DNA of 64,000 nt from Actinomadura mexicana. Lineage in GTDB: Bacteria; Actinomycetota; Actinomycetes; Streptosporangiales; Streptosporangiaceae. The translations under genes and the position numbers were made by a program. Shown here piece by piece: positions 33,787 to 42,386 of this stretch (positions are counted from its first letter, which is position 1; each line of letters begins with the position of its first letter). The notes below the pieces were generated by a model that saw only the letters and a list, made by a program, of their open reading frames with translations, was not told the origin of the DNA and searched no databases. The stretch spans positions 434,001 through 498,000 of the forward strand of contig NZ_FZNP01000004.1 of the NCBI RefSeq assembly GCF_900188105.1. Direction: 5' to 3'.

Positions 33787-34884
33787 TCAGTAGGCGTAGG
33801 CGACCGAGCAGCTCGGGCCGCTACCCGAGGTGTCCGCGAAGCGGCCTTCGTGCACTCTGCCGAAGGAGTCGACTCCTCCGAGGCAGGCGTACCTGGGCCG
33901 GTCGTCGGTGGCGAAGACGAAGGCCGTCGCGACGTTCGGTCTCGTCTCGAAGGTCTGGATGACCTTCATCGGCTTGCCGGCGGAGAAGGAGAAGAGAACG
34001 GTGCTCGGCGGCCGCGCCTTCTTCATCACGCCGTAGCCCGCCCGTCCGTCCGGGTTCATCACGGCGGTGGTGACCGCCGCGGAATCGTCGGGCTGCCGGA
34101 ACAGGACGCGGCCGCTCCGCAGGTCGGCACCTTGCCCGCCCGTGTCGAGGGCGAGCACGGCGACGTTCCCGACCGTGCGTTCGCGGAAAGGGCCGGGGCC
34201 GACTTCCGGACGCACCTCGCCGACGGTGTAGCCGAGCGTGCGGTTGTCCCGCGCCCAGACGATCTCACCGACGACGGAGGGGGCGGCCGCGCTCCAGGTC
34301 CGTCGCCGGCCCGAGCCGAGGTCGAGGACGGTCACCGTCGACTGGGGCTGGGCGCCCTGCGCGCAGGGGCCCGTCGCATAGGCGAGGCGGGCGCCGTCCG
34401 GGCTCATGGCCAGCCCGGCCACACGCGCCGGGACGGCCTCCCGGACGAGCGGCGCGAGTTCCTTCACCCTGCCGTCGCCGGCGAGGCGGAACCGGTAGAA
34501 CCGGGTCGTGCACGACTTCTCCCCGAAGGCGGAGAGCACGAACGTTCCCTCCGGTCCCGCGATGATCGACTGCGCCGCGCCGGCCGACCGCGGTGCGGCC
34601 ACCGAGTCCACCGGCCGCGCCTCGCCCGCCTGGGCCGCCCTGACCTGGAACCAGGGCTTCGGCCCGCGCTCCCGGGCGGCGTCTCCGATCTCCCCGACCG
34701 CGACGACGAAGCGCGGCATGCGCTGCTCGCCGGATGGCGCGGTGGCCGCCGCCCCGTCCGCCAGCAGGTGCACCGCGCCGATGGAGGCGGCGACGGACAT
34801 GGCCAGCACCAGCGGGGCCGCCCACCGCCGGATGAACCAAGACCTCGGCCGGACCTCTTGCGACTCGTCCCATTCGTCCGTCAT
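33787..34884 (-). CDS. Membrane-anchored TolB-like beta-propeller protein
   Basis: 365 residues. One transmembrane helix lies at about 24-44 (PLVLAMSVAASIGAVHLLADG) after a short cytoplasmic charged tail, so most of the protein is outside. The rest repeats a propeller-blade pattern: AGLAMSPDGARLAYAT, VGEIVWARDNRTLGYTV, TTAVMNPDGRAGYGV, VATAFVFATDDRPRYAC. Three cysteines (CTTRFY, GPCAQ, YACLGG) and a fourth near the end may form disulfides. Function unknown; such proteins are frequent in Actinomadura-like genomes. No operon partner. Confidence 0.7.
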   Translation of the reverse strand: MTDEWDESQEVRPRSWFIRRWAAPLVLAMSVAASIGAVHLLADGAAATAPSGEQRMPRFVVAVGEIGDAARERGPKPWFQVRAAQAGEARPVDSVAAPRSAGAAQSIIAGPEGTFVLSAFGEKSCTTRFYRFRLAGDGRVKELAPLVREAVPARVAGLAMSPDGARLAYATGPCAQGAQPQSTVTVLDLGSGRRRTWSAAAPSVVGEIVWARDNRTLGYTVGEVRPEVGPGPFRERTVGNVAVLALDTGGQGADLRSGRVLFRQPDDSAAVTTAVMNPDGRAGYGVMKKARPPSTVLFSFSAGKPMKVIQTFETRPNVATAFVFATDDRPRYACLGGVDSFGRVHEGRFADTSGSGPSCSVAYAY

Positions 34885-35075
34885 CCGATGATCATGCCTT
34901 CCGGGCCCGGCGCCGCGTCGCCGTTTCGCACCGGACGCGGCGCGCCGCAGGACCGCGCCGAGGTGCCCTACGAGGTGCACCGACGGTGCCGCGCCCCTGG
35001 TGGGCACGGTCCGTCCGGGGGCATCGCCGGTTCCGGGAACGGCGCGACCGAATCCGGCCAGAGCGGCTCCTGCGA

Positions 35076-37274
35076 TCAGTCGCGGGCGGTGGCGACGGCC
35101 GCCTGGCCGAGGCTGATGCCGCCGTCGTTGGGAGGGACGCGGTGGTGGGTCAGCACGTCGAAGCCCGCGCCGGCGAGGCCGGAGACGGCGCGGTCGAGCA
35201 GGAGCATGTTCTGGAACACGCCGCCGGAGAGCGCCACCGTGCCGATGCCCGTCTCCGACCTGATGCGGCAGGCCGCGTCGACGACGAGCGCCGCGACACC
35301 GTTGTGGAAGCGCGCGGCGATCGTCGGGACGGGGACGTTCGCCCTGAGGTCGGCCACCACCGCCTCGATGAGCTCCCCGCCCGCGACCGTGAAGCCCGTC
35401 GTGCCGTTCAGGGCCGCCGGGTAAGCACCGGTTTCGGCGGTGTCGGCGCACTGCTCCAGCTCGACGGCGGCCTGCCCCTCGTAGTTGACGCGGTCGCGGA
35501 CGCCGAGGACGGCGGCGACCGCGTCGAAGAGGCGGCCCATGCTGGAGGTCGGCGGAGCGTTGACGCCCCGCCGGGCCAGGGCGGTCACCGCGGCCCAGCC
35601 GGGGCGGCGGGCCACCGGCAGGTCGTCCGGGACCCCGTAGGCCGCCGCCATGCGCCACGGCTCGCGAATCGCGGCGGCGCCGCCGGGCAGCGGAACCGGT
35701 TCCAGATGCCCGGCGCGCTCGAACCCGCGCAGGTCGGCGACCAGGAACTCGCCGCCCCACAGGGTGCCGTCGGTTCCGTACCCGGTGCCGTCGAACGCGA
35801 CGCCGATCACCGGGCCGTCCGCGCCGTTGTCGGCGAGGCAGGAGGCGATGTGCGCGTGGTGGTGCTGGACGGCGACCCCGGGCAGGTCCTGGTCGAGCGC
35901 GTACTTCGTGGACAGGTACTCCGGGTGCGGGTCGTAGGCGATCAACTCGGGCGCGATGTCGAACAGCCGGCGGAAGTGCTCGACGCCCTCCTCGAAGGCG
36001 CGGAGCGTCTCGTGGTTCTCCAGGTCGCCGATGTGGTGCGAGACGAACGCCCGGCCGTCGCGGGTCAGGCAGAACGTGTTCTTCAGCTCCGCGCCGCACG
36101 CCAGCACCGGGCGGCCGGCCCGGACGGGGATCGGCTCCGGCGCGTAGCCCCGGGACCGGCGGACCGGCAGCGGCCGGCCGCGGAACGTCCGCACCACCGA
36201 GTCGTCGGTCCGGGTGTGGATGGGCCGGTCGTGCAGGAGGAAGGCGTCGGCGATGCCGGCGAGTCGCTCCAGGGCGTCCTCGTCGCGGTAGGCGATCGGC
36301 TCGTCCGAGACGTTCCCGCTGGTCAGGACGACGGGCTCGGTGACGAGCAGGTGGTGCAGCGGAGTGTAGGGCAGCAGGAGGCCGACGGACCGGTTGCCCG
36401 GTGCGACCGCGTCCGCGAGGGCCGCGTCCGGCCGGCGCCGGGCCGGCACGATCGGGCGGCGCGGTCCGGTGAGCAACTCTTCCTCGGCCGCCGACAGCTC
36501 GCACAGGGCGCGGGCCGCCTCCAGGCCGGGGACCATCACGGCGAACGGCTTGTCCTCGCGGTGCTTGCGGGAGCGCAGCGCGGCCACCGCGCCGCGGTCC
36601 GCCGCCCGCGCCGCGAGGTGGTAGCCGCCGAGGCCCTTGACCGCGAGGACCGCGCCGTCCGCGAGCGCCGCCCGCGCGGCGTCCAGGGGGTCGCCGGCGT
36701 GGGGGCGCAGGGTGAGGGACGGGCCGCAGGACGGGCAGCACACCGGCTGGGCGTGGAACCTGCGGTCGGCCGGGTCCTGGTATTCGGCGGCGCACGGCCC
36801 GCACATCGCGAAGCCCGCCATGGTCGTGTTCGGGCGGTCGTACGGAACGCCCGTGACGATCGTGAACCGCGGCCCGCAGCCGGTGCAGTTGATGAACGGG
36901 TACCGGTGGCGCCGGTCGCCCGGGTCGCGCATCTCGCGCAGGCAGTCGTCGCAGGTCGCCGCGTCCCACGACACGAGGGCCCGGCGCTCACCCGACCCGT
37001 CGCTGCCCACGATGGCGAAGCCGCCGCGCCCCACGGCGTCCAGCTTCCGCGTGGTGACGCGCTCGACGAGGGCGAGCCGGGGCGGGCGCGTGCGCAGCCC
37101 GTCCAGGAAGCGCCCGACCGTGTCGGGGGCGCCCTCGACCTCGATGAACACGCCGCCCGCGTCGTTGCCGACCAGCCCCGACAGCCCGAGGCCGATCGCG
37201 AGACCGTGCACGAACGGCCGGAACCCGACGCCCTGCACGACCCCCTCGACGCGGACACCGACCCTGACGTCCAC
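35076..37274 (-). CDS. hypF: Carbamoyltransferase HypF (hydrogenase maturation)
   Basis: HypF makes the thiocarboxamide on HypE that becomes the cyanide ligands of NiFe-hydrogenase. The 732-residue protein has the acylphosphatase-like domain (VEGVVQGVGFRPFVHGLA, 8-25), two zinc-finger motifs (CDDC with CTGCG; CGPC with CCPSCG), the YrdC-like domain (AVKGLGGYHLAARA; KPFAVMVP), and the Kae1-like domain with QHHHAHIASCLADNG and VALSGGVFQNMLL. Translation starts at GTG. No other hyp or hydrogenase gene is nearby, which is unusual; the rest must be elsewhere. Confidence 0.95.
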   Translation of the reverse strand: MDVRVGVRVEGVVQGVGFRPFVHGLAIGLGLSGLVGNDAGGVFIEVEGAPDTVGRFLDGLRTRPPRLALVERVTTRKLDAVGRGGFAIVGSDGSGERRALVSWDAATCDDCLREMRDPGDRRHRYPFINCTGCGPRFTIVTGVPYDRPNTTMAGFAMCGPCAAEYQDPADRRFHAQPVCCPSCGPSLTLRPHAGDPLDAARAALADGAVLAVKGLGGYHLAARAADRGAVAALRSRKHREDKPFAVMVPGLEAARALCELSAAEEELLTGPRRPIVPARRRPDAALADAVAPGNRSVGLLLPYTPLHHLLVTEPVVLTSGNVSDEPIAYRDEDALERLAGIADAFLLHDRPIHTRTDDSVVRTFRGRPLPVRRSRGYAPEPIPVRAGRPVLACGAELKNTFCLTRDGRAFVSHHIGDLENHETLRAFEEGVEHFRRLFDIAPELIAYDPHPEYLSTKYALDQDLPGVAVQHHHAHIASCLADNGADGPVIGVAFDGTGYGTDGTLWGGEFLVADLRGFERAGHLEPVPLPGGAAAIREPWRMAAAYGVPDDLPVARRPGWAAVTALARRGVNAPPTSSMGRLFDAVAAVLGVRDRVNYEGQAAVELEQCADTAETGAYPAALNGTTGFTVAGGELIEAVVADLRANVPVPTIAARFHNGVAALVVDAACRIRSETGIGTVALSGGVFQNMLLLDRAVSGLAGAGFDVLTHHRVPPNDGGISLGQAAVATARD

Positions 37275-37388
37275 CCCGCCATTCTGCCTCGCCGGTCGCC
37301 GCCGACGACCGAAGGCGGCTACAGGGCGTGTCTCGACGACGACTCTCCGAAAGGAGGGGCGGACGCCAGGCGTGCTCGGCGCCGGAGG

Positions 37389-38018
37389 TCACTGCCCCCC
37401 GGTGTAGGCGGCGATGGTGAAGTCCGCCGCGGCGCGGGCGGTGGCCTCGTCGGCGCCGCCCGCGACGTCGGCGGCGTACCAGCCCTCACCGGCCTGCCGC
37501 GCGAACTCGCGCCCCTCCTCGGACGCGGCCCAGTCGTCGCCGAGCTTGTTCCGGGCGTCCTCGCCGGACTCCAGGTGGACGGTGAGCCCGAGGAGCCCCA
37601 TGTCCCAGCCGATGCCGACGACGCCCGGGCCGAACTGGTTCTGCGAGGGGTCGACGAGGGCGGTGTGCTCCAGCTCGAACCGGGTCCGGCCGTCCGCCTC
37701 GGGGGTCAGCCGGACCTCGATCCAGGTGGTCTGGCCGCCGAACTCCCACGTCGCCGCGAACCCCTTCGGCGGGTCGCAGCGCTCGATCGTCCCGCTGGCG
37801 TTGCCCTCCAGCTGGTAGCGGCCGCCGAGCCGCAGGTCGCCGGAGACCGGCAGGAACCAGCGGGAGATCCGCTCGGGGTCGGTGACGGCGTTCCACAGGT
37901 CGTCGACGCCGGTGTCGTAGACCCTGCTGATCGTCGCGGTCCTCGCGGTGCCGGACTCCAGCGCCTTCTCGCCCACCGTGCGGCTGACCGCGTTGATCTG
38001 GTCGGTGACTTCGATCAT
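37389..38018 (-). CDS. SRPBCC/Activator-of-Hsp90-ATPase (AHSA1)-like protein
   Basis: 209-residue START/SRPBCC-fold protein: ATISRVYDTGVDDLWNAVTDPERISRWFLPVSGDLRLGGRYQLEGNASGTI (shown in part by its helix and glycine-rich turn), then WEFGGQTTWIEVRL and FELEHTALV. It overlaps the upstream ArsR gene by ATGA. The ArsR plus AHSA1-like pair is very common in actinobacteria; the protein probably binds a hydrophobic ligand whose identity is unknown. Confidence 0.87.
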   Translation of the reverse strand: MIEVTDQINAVSRTVGEKALESGTARTATISRVYDTGVDDLWNAVTDPERISRWFLPVSGDLRLGGRYQLEGNASGTIERCDPPKGFAATWEFGGQTTWIEVRLTPEADGRTRFELEHTALVDPSQNQFGPGVVGIGWDMGLLGLTVHLESGEDARNKLGDDWAASEEGREFARQAGEGWYAADVAGGADEATARAAADFTIAAYTGGQ

Positions 38019-38371
38019 GTCTCGCTCCCTGGGTCGTCCTGATGCGTGCGGTGTGCGCGCTTCCCACGGGCGATCTCGGTCGCCAGGGCGTCCAGACGCG
38101 GCGTCCAGGACCGGCGGAAGCGTTCGAGCCACGCGTCCATCTCCTGCAGCGGTGCTGAGTCGACAGCGTAGAGCCGGCGCGTCCGCTCCGCCCGCACGAC
38201 GGCGAATCCGTTGTCGCGCAGCACCTTCAGGTGCTGCGACACCGCGGGCTGGGAGATCCCGAACTCCGTCCGGACGATCGCCGTGACGTCGCCGGACGAG
38301 CGCTCGCCGCCGGCGAGCAGCTCGAGGATCCGGCGCCGGACGGGGTCGCCCACCACATCGAATGCGTGCAC
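38015..38371 (-). CDS. ArsR-family transcriptional regulator
   Basis: About 118 residues with the ArsR winged helix: FDVVGDPVRRRILELLAGGERSSGDVTAIV, then FGISQPAVSQHLKVLRDNGFAVVRAERTRRLYAVD. No metal-binding CxC motif is seen, so it is of the non-metal type paired with SRPBCC proteins. I take GTG at 38371 as start. A TTG at 38407 is also in frame, but it falls inside the 18-bp palindrome at 38390-38407 that is most likely the operator. The downstream gene overlaps by 4 bases. Confidence 0.85.
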   Translation of the reverse strand: MHAFDVVGDPVRRRILELLAGGERSSGDVTAIVRTEFGISQPAVSQHLKVLRDNGFAVVRAERTRRLYAVDSAPLQEMDAWLERFRRSWTPRLDALATEIARGKRAHRTHQDDPGSET

Positions 38372-38389
38372 GTAACCCAAGTTACAGGC

Positions 38390-38407
38390 TTGGCTTATAT
38401 AAGCCAA
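38390..38407. promoter_or_regulatory. Perfect 18-bp palindrome, ArsR operator with embedded -10
   Basis: TTGGCTTATATAAGCCAA is perfectly symmetric and contains TATATA/TATAAG, suited to a -10 element. A second smaller repeat, GTAAC-N4-GTTAC, lies at 38372-38385. The site is immediately upstream of the chosen arsR start, so autorepression is likely. Confidence 0.65.
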
Positions 38408-38416
38408 ATCTCAAGT

Positions 38417-39010
38417 TCAGTGTCCGGCGAGAAGTCGCTCGAACGGCACGGGCACCTCGTACGGGTCGTCCTTCGCCGGGGCCGGCCGGGCCTCCAGCAG
38501 GGCGGCCAGTTCGGCGCCGGCCCGGGCGACGCGCTCGGGCAGGGCCGTCTCGGCGCTCCCCCAGTCCTCGGACGCCGCGTAGACACCGGTCGGGACGACG
38601 CTAGCGCGCAAGTACGCGAACAGGGGCCGCATCGCGTAATCGATGGCCAGGGAGTGCCGGGCCGTGCCGCCGGTCGCGCCGAGCAGCACCGGCGTGCCGT
38701 CCAGGGAGCCGCGCTCCAGGACGTCGAAGAACGTCTTGAACAGCCCGCTGTAGGACGCGTTGAAGACCGGCGTCACGGCGATGAGGCCGTCGGCGCTCGC
38801 CACCGTCTCGACGGCGGCGCGGAACGCCCCGGACGGGAAGCCGGTCAGCGTCGCGTCGACCATGGCGTGCGCGTGATCGCGCAGCTCGATCGTCTCGACG
38901 GTCGCGTCCCCCTGGAGGGCGCCGGCCGCCGCCTCGGCGAGCCGGTCGGCCAGGAGGCGGGTGGACGAGGGCTGCCCGAGCCCGGCGGAGACGACGGCGA
39001 GGGCGGTCAT
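38417..39010 (-). CDS. NADPH-dependent FMN reductase (CE1759-type)
   Basis: 197-residue flavodoxin-like reductase. ALAVVSAGLGQPSSTRLLADRLAEA is the FMN-phosphate loop, GLIAVTPVFNASYSGLFKTFFDVL the flavin-contact region, and VLLGATGGTARHSLAIDYAMRPLFAYLRA the conserved core. It overlaps the LLM oxygenase gene by ATGA. It most likely supplies reduced flavin to that partner; the two form a common actinobacterial pair. Confidence 0.9.
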   Translation of the reverse strand: MTALAVVSAGLGQPSSTRLLADRLAEAAAGALQGDATVETIELRDHAHAMVDATLTGFPSGAFRAAVETVASADGLIAVTPVFNASYSGLFKTFFDVLERGSLDGTPVLLGATGGTARHSLAIDYAMRPLFAYLRASVVPTGVYAASEDWGSAETALPERVARAGAELAALLEARPAPAKDDPYEVPVPFERLLAGH

Positions 39011-40086
39011 CGCACCTCCTCGACCAGGCGGGACGCGTGGGTCGGGGCGGTCGCCGGGACGTGCGCCGGACGCAGCGACTCGAACTCCTTGCGCAGCACG
39101 GGCACGACCTCCTCCCCCAGCATGTCGATCTGCTCCAGGACGGTCTTCAGCGGCAGCCCCGCGTGGTCCATCAGGAACAGCTGGCGCTGGTAGTCGCCGA
39201 AGTGGTCGCGGAACGTCAGCGTCCTGTCGATGACCTGCTGCGGGCTGCCGACCGTGAGGGGCGTCTCCGACGTGAAGTCCTCCAGCGAGGGCCCGTGCCC
39301 GTAGACCGGCGCGTTGTCGAAGTACGGGCGGAACTCGCGGACGGCGTCCTGGGAGTTCCTGCGCATGAACACCTGGCCGCCGAGCCCGACGATCGCCTGG
39401 TCGGCGGAGCCGTGCCCGTAGTGCTCGTAGCGCCGCCGGTACAGCCCGATCAGGCGCTGGAAGTGGTCCGTCGGCCAGAAGATGTGGTTGGCGAAGAAGC
39501 CGTCGCCGTAGAAGGCGGCCTGCTCGGCGATCTCCGGGCTGCGGATCGAGCCGTGCCAGACGAACGGCGGGACGCCGTCCAGCGGCCGCGGCGTCGAGGT
39601 GAACGACTGCAGCGGCGTGCGGTGCTCGCCCTCCCAGTCGACGACGTCCTCGCGCCAGAGCCGGTGCAGGAGGTGGTAGTTCTCGATGGCGAGCGGGATG
39701 CCGTCGCGAATGTCCTTGCCGAACCACGGATAGACGGGGCCGGTGTTGCCGCGTCCCATCATCAGGTCCACCCGGCCGTCGGCGAGGTGCTGGAGCATCG
39801 CGTAGTCCTCGGCGATCTTCACCGGGTCGTTCGTGGTGATCAGCGTGGTCGCGGTGGACAGGATCAGCCGCTCGGTGCGCGCCGCGATGTAGCCGAGCAT
39901 CGTGGTCGGGGAGGACGGCACGAACGGGGGGTTGTGGTGCTCGCCGGTCGCGAAGACGTCCAGGCCGGCCGCCTCGGCCTTCAGCGCGATCGCCACCATG
40001 GCCTTGATCCGCTCGGCCTCGGTCGGAACGCGCCCGTCGGTCGGGTCGCGGGTGACGTCGCCGACCGTGAAGATCCCGAACTGCAT
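39007..40086 (-). CDS. LLM-class flavin-dependent oxidoreductase (CE1758-type)
   Basis: 359-residue luciferase-like TIM-barrel enzyme using FMNH2 or F420. Typical features are FATGEHHNPPFVPSSPTTMLGYIAARTERLIL (in part), VDLMMGRGNTGPVYPWFG, WHGSIRSPEIAEQAAFYGDGFFANH and the C-terminal DMLGEEVVPVLRKEFES. It is the first gene of a two-gene operon with an FMN reductase. A palindrome lies just upstream. Substrate unknown; a monooxygenase role is likely. Confidence 0.9.
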   Translation of the reverse strand: MQFGIFTVGDVTRDPTDGRVPTEAERIKAMVAIALKAEAAGLDVFATGEHHNPPFVPSSPTTMLGYIAARTERLILSTATTLITTNDPVKIAEDYAMLQHLADGRVDLMMGRGNTGPVYPWFGKDIRDGIPLAIENYHLLHRLWREDVVDWEGEHRTPLQSFTSTPRPLDGVPPFVWHGSIRSPEIAEQAAFYGDGFFANHIFWPTDHFQRLIGLYRRRYEHYGHGSADQAIVGLGGQVFMRRNSQDAVREFRPYFDNAPVYGHGPSLEDFTSETPLTVGSPQQVIDRTLTFRDHFGDYQRQLFLMDHAGLPLKTVLEQIDMLGEEVVPVLRKEFESLRPAHVPATAPTHASRLVEEVR

Positions 40087-40101
40087 GCCGGCCTCCCAAT
40101 A

Positions 40102-40123
40102 GTAGAACTTTCAATTATTCTAC
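40102..40123. promoter_or_regulatory. Inverted repeat upstream of LLM oxidoreductase
   Basis: GTAGAA (40102-40107) and TTCTAC (40118-40123) are perfect 6-base arms around an A/T-rich spacer, 15 bases before the start codon. This is a typical position for a MarR-type repressor site. Confidence 0.5.
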
Positions 40124-40218
40124 CGAACCCCGGCCCGCGTGCCGGTATTCCTGCTCATCCTCCTGGAGGACGAGGGGCACTGCCGGCGGGCGCGCCCATC
40201 GCCCGCGCGCTGCGCCCT

Positions 40219-41364
40219 CTAGGCGGCGGGAACCGGTCGCAGCGGCGCCGGACGCGGCACGGCCGGCAGGAAGAGGCGCCCGCTGAGCGCACCCCGGACC
40301 GTCTGGGCGCCGGCCACCGCCCAGGCCGTGACGAGGAGGAGGTAGAGGAGCACGGCCACGTCGGTCAGCGCGTCCAGCCCGGTGATCCGCGCCAGGCCGG
40401 ACGCGCCGGTCACGCACGTCCCGACCGGGAAGGTGAACGCCCACCACGTCATCGCGAACGGCATGCCGCCGCGCAGCGCCCGCAGGTTCGCGGTCACCGC
40501 GATGCCCAGCCAGAGCAGCGCGAAGCCCATCACCGGCGCGCCGTAGAGGACGGCGAACGCGCGCGTCGCCGCGGCGTATCCGGGAGCGGCCGCCCCCGCC
40601 GCGTTCGCGATCTGTACGACGGCCGTGGTGGACTGCCCGAGCGGCCCGAGCACGAGGAACAGCGTCGGGGTGAGGGCGACCGGTGACGGCGGGCCGCCGG
40701 CGAGCCGCGCCCAGATGCCGGGCAGCAGGACCAGCGTGGCCAGCAGGCTCGCGCCGAACAGGCCGTAGCAGCCGAACAGCAGCGTGGCGCGGGCCTGCCC
40801 CTCCGGCAGGTGCGGGACGAGCGCGGGCCCGAGCGCCGCGGCGACCATCGGGGCGACGACGGGCAGCAGCCAGGTGGGGTTCGCGGGCCCCGGCCGGTGC
40901 CTGGTGATCATGAGGTAGGGGACGCCGGCGGCGGCCAGCACGGCGTAGAGCGTCCCGAGCGTCCAGAGGACTGCGTCCACTGCGACCGCCGCCTGCGCGC
41001 CGATCACCTCGGGGCCGAGCATGAGCGTCCCGTAGCCGACGGCGAGCATCGCCATCGGCGGGCAGCCGTAGAACACGGCCGTGGCGGGCTCGTCCAGGAG
41101 CTGGGACCGCGCCACGTCCGCGTGCCGGGCGAAGTGGACGGCGCGCGCCGCCATGAGCGCCACCAGCATCAGCAGCGAGCCCGCCCACACGACCACGGCG
41201 AAGGCGTGCAGGCCGGGGACGTCCACCGGCAGCGCGTTCGCCCCGTTCGCAACGATCGACGTGCCCATGACGGCCGCGTACCAGTTGGGGCCGAGATGCC
41301 GGAACGCCTCGGTGGGGCGGTCGAGCGCGCCCAGCAGGGCGCGGTTCGGGGTGGGGAGGCTCAT
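40219..41364 (-). CDS. TDT-family (TehA/SLAC1-like) transporter
   Basis: 381 residues with ten helices as in tellurite-resistance/dicarboxylate and SLAC1-type channels. The N-terminal HLGPNWYAAVMGTSIVANG and the paired-helix pattern with FYGCPPMAMLAVGYGTL and MTWWAFTFPVGTCVTG support this. Members export or conduct small anions such as sulfite, malate or chloride. It is divergent from a LysR regulator, a common pairing for sulfite exporters. The actual anion is not determinable here. Confidence 0.88.
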   Translation of the reverse strand: MSLPTPNRALLGALDRPTEAFRHLGPNWYAAVMGTSIVANGANALPVDVPGLHAFAVVVWAGSLLMLVALMAARAVHFARHADVARSQLLDEPATAVFYGCPPMAMLAVGYGTLMLGPEVIGAQAAVAVDAVLWTLGTLYAVLAAAGVPYLMITRHRPGPANPTWLLPVVAPMVAAALGPALVPHLPEGQARATLLFGCYGLFGASLLATLVLLPGIWARLAGGPPSPVALTPTLFLVLGPLGQSTTAVVQIANAAGAAAPGYAAATRAFAVLYGAPVMGFALLWLGIAVTANLRALRGGMPFAMTWWAFTFPVGTCVTGASGLARITGLDALTDVAVLLYLLLVTAWAVAGAQTVRGALSGRLFLPAVPRPAPLRPVPAA

Positions 41365-41400
41365 GACGTCCAGGTTCCACCGCTTTCGCCGTCATCAGTA

Positions 41401-41444
41401 GAGGTCATGACTCTATGAGGTCATAAGGCGACCCTATGGGTCGC
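41401..41444. promoter_or_regulatory. LysR operators in the tdt/lysR divergent region
   Basis: GCGACCC-TAT-GGGTCGC (41428-41444) is a perfect palindrome with 7-base arms, 14 bases before the lysR ATG. GAGGTCAT occurs twice, at 41401-41408 and 41417-41424, a spacing of 16. The arrangement fits recognition and activation sites of a LysR protein controlling both genes. Confidence 0.55.
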
Positions 41445-41457
41445 TAGAATCACGGTC

Positions 41458-42372
41458 ATGGCCGTCTCGCACCGCGTTCCCGACCTCGGCGCCCTCGAAC
41501 TGCTGCTCGCCGTCGTCCGGCTGGGCAGCGTCGGGCGCGCGGCGGCCGAGTTCGGTGTCACCCAGCCCGCCGCCAGCGCCCGGATCCGCTCGATGGAGCG
41601 GCAGATCGGCGTGGCGCTGCTCGAACGGTCGCCGCGCGGCTCCCGTCCCACCGAGGAGGGCGCGCTGGTCGCCGAGTGGGCCCGGCAGGTGGTCGCGGCG
41701 GCGGAGGCGCTCGACGCGGGGCTCGACGCGCTGCGCGAGCGGCGCGACGGGCGGCTGCGCGTCGTGGCGAGCCTCACGGTCGCCGAGTACCTGATGCCCG
41801 GCTGGCTGGTGACGCTCAGGACCGTCCGCCCCGGCGTCGCGGTGACCCTGCGCACCGCCAACTCGACCGTGGTCGCCGAGCAGGTGCGCGGCGGCGGCGC
41901 GGACCTCGGGTTCGTGGAGGGGGCGCGCACGCCGGCCGGGCTGCACGGCACCGTCGTCGCCACCGACCGGCTCGTCGTCGTGGTCGGCCCGCGGCACCCC
42001 TGGGCGCGGCGGCGCTCCGGGGTCCCGGCCGCCGAGCTGGCGCGGACGCCGCTCGTCCTGCGCGAGGAGGGGTCGGGGACGCGCGAGGTCCTGGACCGGG
42101 CGCTGGCCGCGCACGGCGGGACGGCGCCGCCGATGCTGCAGCTCGCGTCCACCACCGCGCTCAAGGCGGCGGCCGTCTCCGGCGCCGGGCCGGTCGTGGT
42201 GAGCGATCTGGCCGTCGCAGACGAGGTGGCCGCCGGGCGGCTGGTCTGCGTCCCCGTCCCCGAACTGGACCTCTCACGCCCGCTGCGCGCGGTCTGGCCG
42301 GCCGGCCGGCGTCCCGCCGGTCCCGCCCGCGAGCTCCTGGGCCTGACCCGCGCCTCCCGCGCCGGCGGCTAG
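41458..42372 (+). CDS. LysR-family transcriptional regulator
   Basis: 304 residues. The N-terminal winged helix (LGALELLLAVVRLGSVGRAAAEFGVTQPAASARIRSMERQIG, in part) and linker helix are classic. The effector domain begins around GRLRVVASLTVAEYLMPGWL and includes TPLVLREEGSGTREVLDRAL, as in the CysB/CbbR-like subgroup that responds to small anions. It diverges from the TDT transporter and probably activates it when the anion accumulates. Confidence 0.9.
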   Translation: MAVSHRVPDLGALELLLAVVRLGSVGRAAAEFGVTQPAASARIRSMERQIGVALLERSPRGSRPTEEGALVAEWARQVVAAAEALDAGLDALRERRDGRLRVVASLTVAEYLMPGWLVTLRTVRPGVAVTLRTANSTVVAEQVRGGGADLGFVEGARTPAGLHGTVVATDRLVVVVGPRHPWARRRSGVPAAELARTPLVLREEGSGTREVLDRALAAHGGTAPPMLQLASTTALKAAAVSGAGPVVVSDLAVADEVAAGRLVCVPVPELDLSRPLRAVWPAGRRPAGPARELLGLTRASRAGG

Positions 42373-42386
42373 CCGCGACCCGCCGC

